Assembly (NCBI GenBank): GCA_002239105.1 | Contig: MPNQ01000026.1 | Span: 1 to 42,440 of the forward strand | Direction of reading: 5' to 3' | Source: a marine group bacterium Sva0996 bin134 | GTDB taxonomy: Bacteria; Actinomycetota; Acidimicrobiia; Acidimicrobiales; Bin134 | DNA: 42,440 nucleotides | Shown: one piece after another, positions 39,428 to 42,440 of the stretch | How the letters are laid out: every line of letters begins with the position of its first letter | How positions within the stretch are numbered: the stretch's first letter is position 1 | The notes under the pieces: generated by a model | What the model was told of the DNA's origin: nothing | Seen by the model: the letters and a program-made list of their open reading frames with translations, nothing else | Databases searched by the model: none | Made by a program: the position numbers and the translations under genes

Positions 39428-41788
39428 ATGCAAGACACTCGCGATGCTTATGCGCGCCTGCCCTTCCAGTCTGATCGAATGTTGCGCGCCCACAGCACCG
39501 GGGGAGGCTTGGCCTTTCTTGACATTGCCCACCGAACGGCTGGGGTAGAGACCGTTGCCGGTTATCTGCGAGATGTACCTCTAGATGTTGTAGGAAGAGT
39601 TGAATGGGTGCTGGCGCGTTGGGGTCCTGAGAATCAGGATTGGCCACCAGCGGATCAGACTGCTGATGCCCTTCAACAACTACTCGGCGACATGGGTTCT
39701 AACGCGAAATTGGGCGTCATCCCTTTTGAGGTCGGGAGCAAGCCGTCAATTGTCTGGAGTTCCACTGCGTCTGGAACGGGAAGTCTCGATCAAGTCCTGC
39801 TTGCACGCGCCCGCGCGGCGGAAATGGAAGCGTTCCTCAGATGGGGCCAAGCGCTTTGGCTGCCTGATAGCTACCACTATGTGCTCCCGTCTGGAAAGCA
39901 CACCGCTTCATTCATCCGGCTAGCAGACGCCTTTCAAGACATGAGGGCTGCACCGGCACTAGCCACCTGGCTCTATGAAGCCTTAAGCGGCGATGCACCC
40001 ACGACTCTGGTGATGGATATAGGCACACTCATGCCTCTCGTCAGCGAACTCCAGGTAGCGGCAGACCGTCATCGCGCCGCTACTGCCGGCTCATCAGCGC
40101 GCGTTGGAACCGTGCTCCCTTTGGATCGGTACCCATCAAATGCCCTAGGGCTACAAAGAAGCCTCCTTCACACATCACCTGACAGCCCAATGCTCGGACT
40201 CGTCTCCGTTAGTGACAGCGGCGGTTTCGCGGAGCGGCTCCTGAGCGCTTTCTCCGCGTTGGGGGCACCAACAGTCAGGATTGAACAGCTGATTTCCAGA
40301 AAACTCCCTGGTGCTACCAGCATCCCCCCGGAGTCCGGACAATCAAATTCCATTGAAGATCCGTGGCTAAGTCTGGTTGGATTTGAGAGCGCAGAGCCAG
40401 ACGATGGTGAGTGTGTGCTATGCAAAGACCCACGCCGGGCGCGACTAGTCAGGATCAACCCGCGGGCGATGTCTGCAATGGTATTGCCCGAACCGGACCT
40501 CGTTGTGCCTGACATCTTCGATGCTCGTCGCAATACGACCATCTGGGAGGCCTACAAATCAACACAAGACCAGGATCAAGCCATCAGCCTCCTTGGGCCT
40601 ACCGGCACACGACCAGCGCCGCCAACAGTGCGTTCTGTTGAGGAAACGGTCTTCTTTGAACCGGCACCGCTCGTTAAGGAAGCCCCTGGAGAATTGATTT
40701 CAAAACGACTTGCCGAGTTCTCTGACTTCCCAAAGCGCAACCGCGAAGACAAGATGCGAGACCTAGTTCAAGGCACCTTGGATCGCGTTGCCGATAATGC
40801 GTCAATTGTCATTTACGAACAGCAAGAACGCGCGCTCTTTCTTGACCAAGAGTGGGAAAATTTGCGCGTAGCACTCTCAGAACATGATTTCGTAGATGAA
40901 CAAGCCGTCTGGATCGGCTACACCACCGAGGAAGGACTCGAACAAATTGCCATCCCCTCCAACAGGGATGTTCCGAGTGCTCTGATTCTTGCTCTCGGCT
41001 CCCGAACGGGACTTTCGTGCCAACGGATGTTTCTCGCTGGCCGGCAGAAGTGGCCCGGTGCGAGCTTTAGAGGCCTAGTCGTACATGCACACCCCGAAGA
41101 TGAACGAATTTGGGCGAGCATCCGGAATACCTTCACAGATTCCGAAGGAAACAAGCGATTATTGGCGCTGTGGTTAACCTATATCCCCAATTGGTCACCC
41201 CTAGCTGTAGAAAGAGACACCTATCGAGCAGCACAGCATCGAGGTTTGGACATCCCCGAATTGGCCAAGCGGATAGAAGAACTCGAATCAGTTCCTCAGG
41301 CTGGATGCACTCTCCTAGGTAGCATCAATCCAAGACTTGAACCCCACTCGTACTTCGGGCAATCACTAGGAAGCCGCGAGACTCTCTGCGCAGTGGGAGC
41401 CGCTATGCAAGCAGCACGCATCCAAGCAAGACCGCGCGGAGCACCACATTGGAACCAGTTCGATCTCCGAAGAGTCCTGAGGTCATACTTCGATTGGCTG
41501 ATACATGCTTCAATCCTTCGATGGTGCGAGCCTCATGAAGCTTGGTGGGGCCAGAGAGGCAGCGACTGCGTTGACTTCCTGCAGGAGCTAGAGGGTGTCG
41601 ACTTCGACTTCACCCGGCTACTCCCCGAACTCCTACTTGCTTGCGCACAAGAAAAGTTGCCAGAAGAGGCAACAGCCCACCTTGTCGCCATTGCACCAAG
41701 CCATTTGTCCAAAGATATGGATGATCGAACTCGCGGCCACCTCAAGCTGGGAATCGATCTTTGCAATCTGGCACTGGAAGAGACCTGA
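39428..41788 (+). CDS. large protein with PRTase-like segment and CxxC, candidate effector of GHKL module
   Basis: I do not recognise this 786-residue protein as a whole. Residues 149-170 read YHYVLPSGKHTASFIRLADAF, very like the 'xxLkSGxhSxxFixl' entry of orotate phosphoribosyltransferase-type PRTases. Later LGLVSVSDSGGFAERLLSAF (about 257-276) fits a degenerate PRPP-loop strand. ECVLCKDPRRARLVRI (C329, C332) may bind metal. A second alpha/beta domain follows about 450-600, with SIVIYEQQERALFLDQEWEN and SFRGLVVHAHPED. No membrane segment is seen. It follows the GHKL ATPase by 15 bases, so the two are co-expressed. Catalytic activity is not proven, because the PRPP-loop acidic pair is poorly conserved. 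Confidence 0.72.
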   Translation: MQDTRDAYARLPFQSDRMLRAHSTGGGLAFLDIAHRTAGVETVAGYLRDVPLDVVGRVEWVLARWGPENQDWPPADQTADALQQLLGDMGSNAKLGVIPFEVGSKPSIVWSSTASGTGSLDQVLLARARAAEMEAFLRWGQALWLPDSYHYVLPSGKHTASFIRLADAFQDMRAAPALATWLYEALSGDAPTTLVMDIGTLMPLVSELQVAADRHRAATAGSSARVGTVLPLDRYPSNALGLQRSLLHTSPDSPMLGLVSVSDSGGFAERLLSAFSALGAPTVRIEQLISRKLPGATSIPPESGQSNSIEDPWLSLVGFESAEPDDGECVLCKDPRRARLVRINPRAMSAMVLPEPDLVVPDIFDARRNTTIWEAYKSTQDQDQAISLLGPTGTRPAPPTVRSVEETVFFEPAPLVKEAPGELISKRLAEFSDFPKRNREDKMRDLVQGTLDRVADNASIVIYEQQERALFLDQEWENLRVALSEHDFVDEQAVWIGYTTEEGLEQIAIPSNRDVPSALILALGSRTGLSCQRMFLAGRQKWPGASFRGLVVHAHPEDERIWASIRNTFTDSEGNKRLLALWLTYIPNWSPLAVERDTYRAAQHRGLDIPELAKRIEELESVPQAGCTLLGSINPRLEPHSYFGQSLGSRETLCAVGAAMQAARIQARPRGAPHWNQFDLRRVLRSYFDWLIHASILRWCEPHEAWWGQRGSDCVDFLQELEGVDFDFTRLLPELLLACAQEKLPEEATAHLVAIAPSHLSKDMDDRTRGHLKLGIDLCNLALEET

Positions 41789-42149
41789 GTGACGGCGCAC
41801 CCGCACAACTCCAACTCCTGCACCATACACTGCTTGATGCAATATGAGGTTCCCCGCTTTGGCCGGTCAGGTTGATTGGGGGGTCTGGTCATTGGTGGAG
41901 ACGGACAGGCCGCCGGAGCGGGTGGTGGGGCATAACCTAGGCTTGGTGGACTCTGTGCGGCGGGGCGCTGGCCAAGAGGCCGATCGCAGCGGCCGCGCTC
42001 ATCCGCGAGGACCGCACCGCCCGAGTGCGATGGGCCCCCGGCCTGGTAGCCGACACCGCCGCCATCGTGGCCTGGCGTCTATGGGCCGAAGGCCCGACCG
42101 CCCGACCAACCCCACCCGCCCTGAAGCACCGCGGACCCGGTGCCTACTC
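41789..42149. other. no supported gene; island right edge
   Basis: A 28-codon frame starts with GTG directly after the previous stop but has no features. From about 41900 the DNA returns to high GC. A coding-like stretch near 41970-42110 (RPIAAAALIREDRTARVRWA) resembles the broken tail of an unrecognised protein. No tRNA or integrase was found. Confidence 0.4.
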
Positions 42150-42440
42150 TCACTGCCGCGGGCGGACGGCAGCGGGGGTTAGGTCGGATGCTTTGGGGAC
42201 GCCGATTAGGGCGAGGGTGCGGGTTAGGTCTTCGGTGAATTGGTCTAGGAGATGGTCGACGCCGGGCTCGCCGGCGGCGGCTAGGGCGTAGAGGTAGGGG
42301 CGGCCGAACATCGCGGCATCGGCGCCGAGGGCGAGGGCCATGGCGATGTGGCTGCCCCGGCGGACGCCGCCGTCGCAGATGATGTCGAGGGTGCCGCCCA
42401 CTGCGTCGGCCACCTGGGGGACGAGCTCCAGGATGGGGGG
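42150..42440 (-). CDS. FMN-dependent alpha-hydroxy-acid dehydrogenase, C-terminal part (partial)
   Basis: The frame is open from the right edge to a TGA at 42150-42152 and begins PPILELVPQVADAVGG. It continues IICDGGVRRGSHIAMALALG, the phosphate-binding DGGxRxGxDxxKALALGA motif of lactate/glycolate oxidases and mycofactocin-type dehydrogenases, though the usual KALALG is here MALALG. ADAAMFGRPYLYALAAAGEPG follows, with the conserved GRP loop. About 96 residues are visible. These enzymes oxidise alpha-hydroxy acids to keto acids using FMN. The start and the catalytic His lie outside the window. GC-rich codons show that it belongs to the chromosomal background. Confidence 0.88.
   Translation of the reverse strand, partial: PPILELVPQVADAVGGTLDIICDGGVRRGSHIAMALALGADAAMFGRPYLYALAAAGEPGVDHLLDQFTEDLTRTLALIGVPKASDLTPAAVRPRQ

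Noticed and set aside
28741..42149. Integrative element with tRNA attachment site
   Set aside because: I looked for tRNA-like sequence, integrase, recombinase and flanking direct repeats in the island and found none.
41844..42182. 112-codon plus-strand frame at the island's right edge
   Set aside because: Arg/Pro/Gly-rich translation without motifs and inconsistent frame with the neighbouring coding-like stretch; not a supported gene.
1..42440. CRISPR array or cas genes
   Set aside because: No regularly spaced repeat series was seen in the window and no Cas motifs were recognised.

Overview
The window is a high-GC bacterial chromosome segment. Its gene content resembles an Actinomycetota genome, possibly an Acidimicrobiia-like lineage: crotonases, acyl-CoA dehydrogenases, ADP-forming acyl-CoA synthetases, SDRs, PF04909 amidohydrolases and many GTG starts. 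The taxon is inferred from gene content and codon bias only. No rRNA, tRNA, CRISPR array or complete insertion sequence was seen.

Region 1 (1-28.1 kb) is ordinary catabolic DNA in short operons on both strands. It holds a methyltransferase tail and crotonase; a ketopantoate-reductase-like enzyme; a cupin, ADP-forming acyl-CoA synthetase and acyl-CoA dehydrogenase set; an HbpS-like protein with an amidohydrolase; an AMP-forming acyl-CoA ligase; and a second ADP-forming synthetase overlapping an acetoacetyl-CoA synthetase. Further on are a PF04909 amidohydrolase with HyuA and HyuB, three SDRs, a dual-specificity phosphatase, a flavodoxin-like protein, an MFS exporter, and a reductase/amidohydrolase/acyl-CoA dehydrogenase run. 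The segment closes with the housekeeping ribosome-assembly GTPase EngB and a HAD hydrolase. Together these suggest activation and beta-oxidation-like degradation of organic acids. Several enzymes carry unusual changes: a YxxxK Tyr-to-Phe SDR, a shortened ATP-grasp domain, a shortened HyuA, and a HyuB with a zinc-ribbon tail.

Region 2 (28.8-41.8 kb) is a defence and toxin-antitoxin island with different composition; the 32.8-35.9 kb part is visibly AT-rich. It contains three intact candidate systems. The first is a tightly packed operon of a UvrD-like helicase, a DarT-type ADP-ribosyltransferase and an ADP-ribosylglycohydrolase. The second is a restriction-modification pair: a PD-(D/E)XK-like nuclease overlapping a methyltransferase that has an N-terminal HTH and internal zinc ribbons. 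The third is a two-gene module of a GHKL ATPase and a 786-residue protein with a phosphoribosyltransferase-like segment. Between the second and third lies a graveyard: a membrane-protein tail, an orphan BrnA-like antitoxin, a MazE-like antitoxin with a truncated MazF, and a DUF4143 ATPase pseudogene.

Region 3 (41.8-42.44 kb) returns to high-GC metabolic DNA, with the C-terminal part of an FMN-dependent alpha-hydroxy-acid dehydrogenase running off the right edge.

The best candidates for an undescribed system are the helicase-DarT-glycohydrolase operon and the GHKL-PRTase-like pair.
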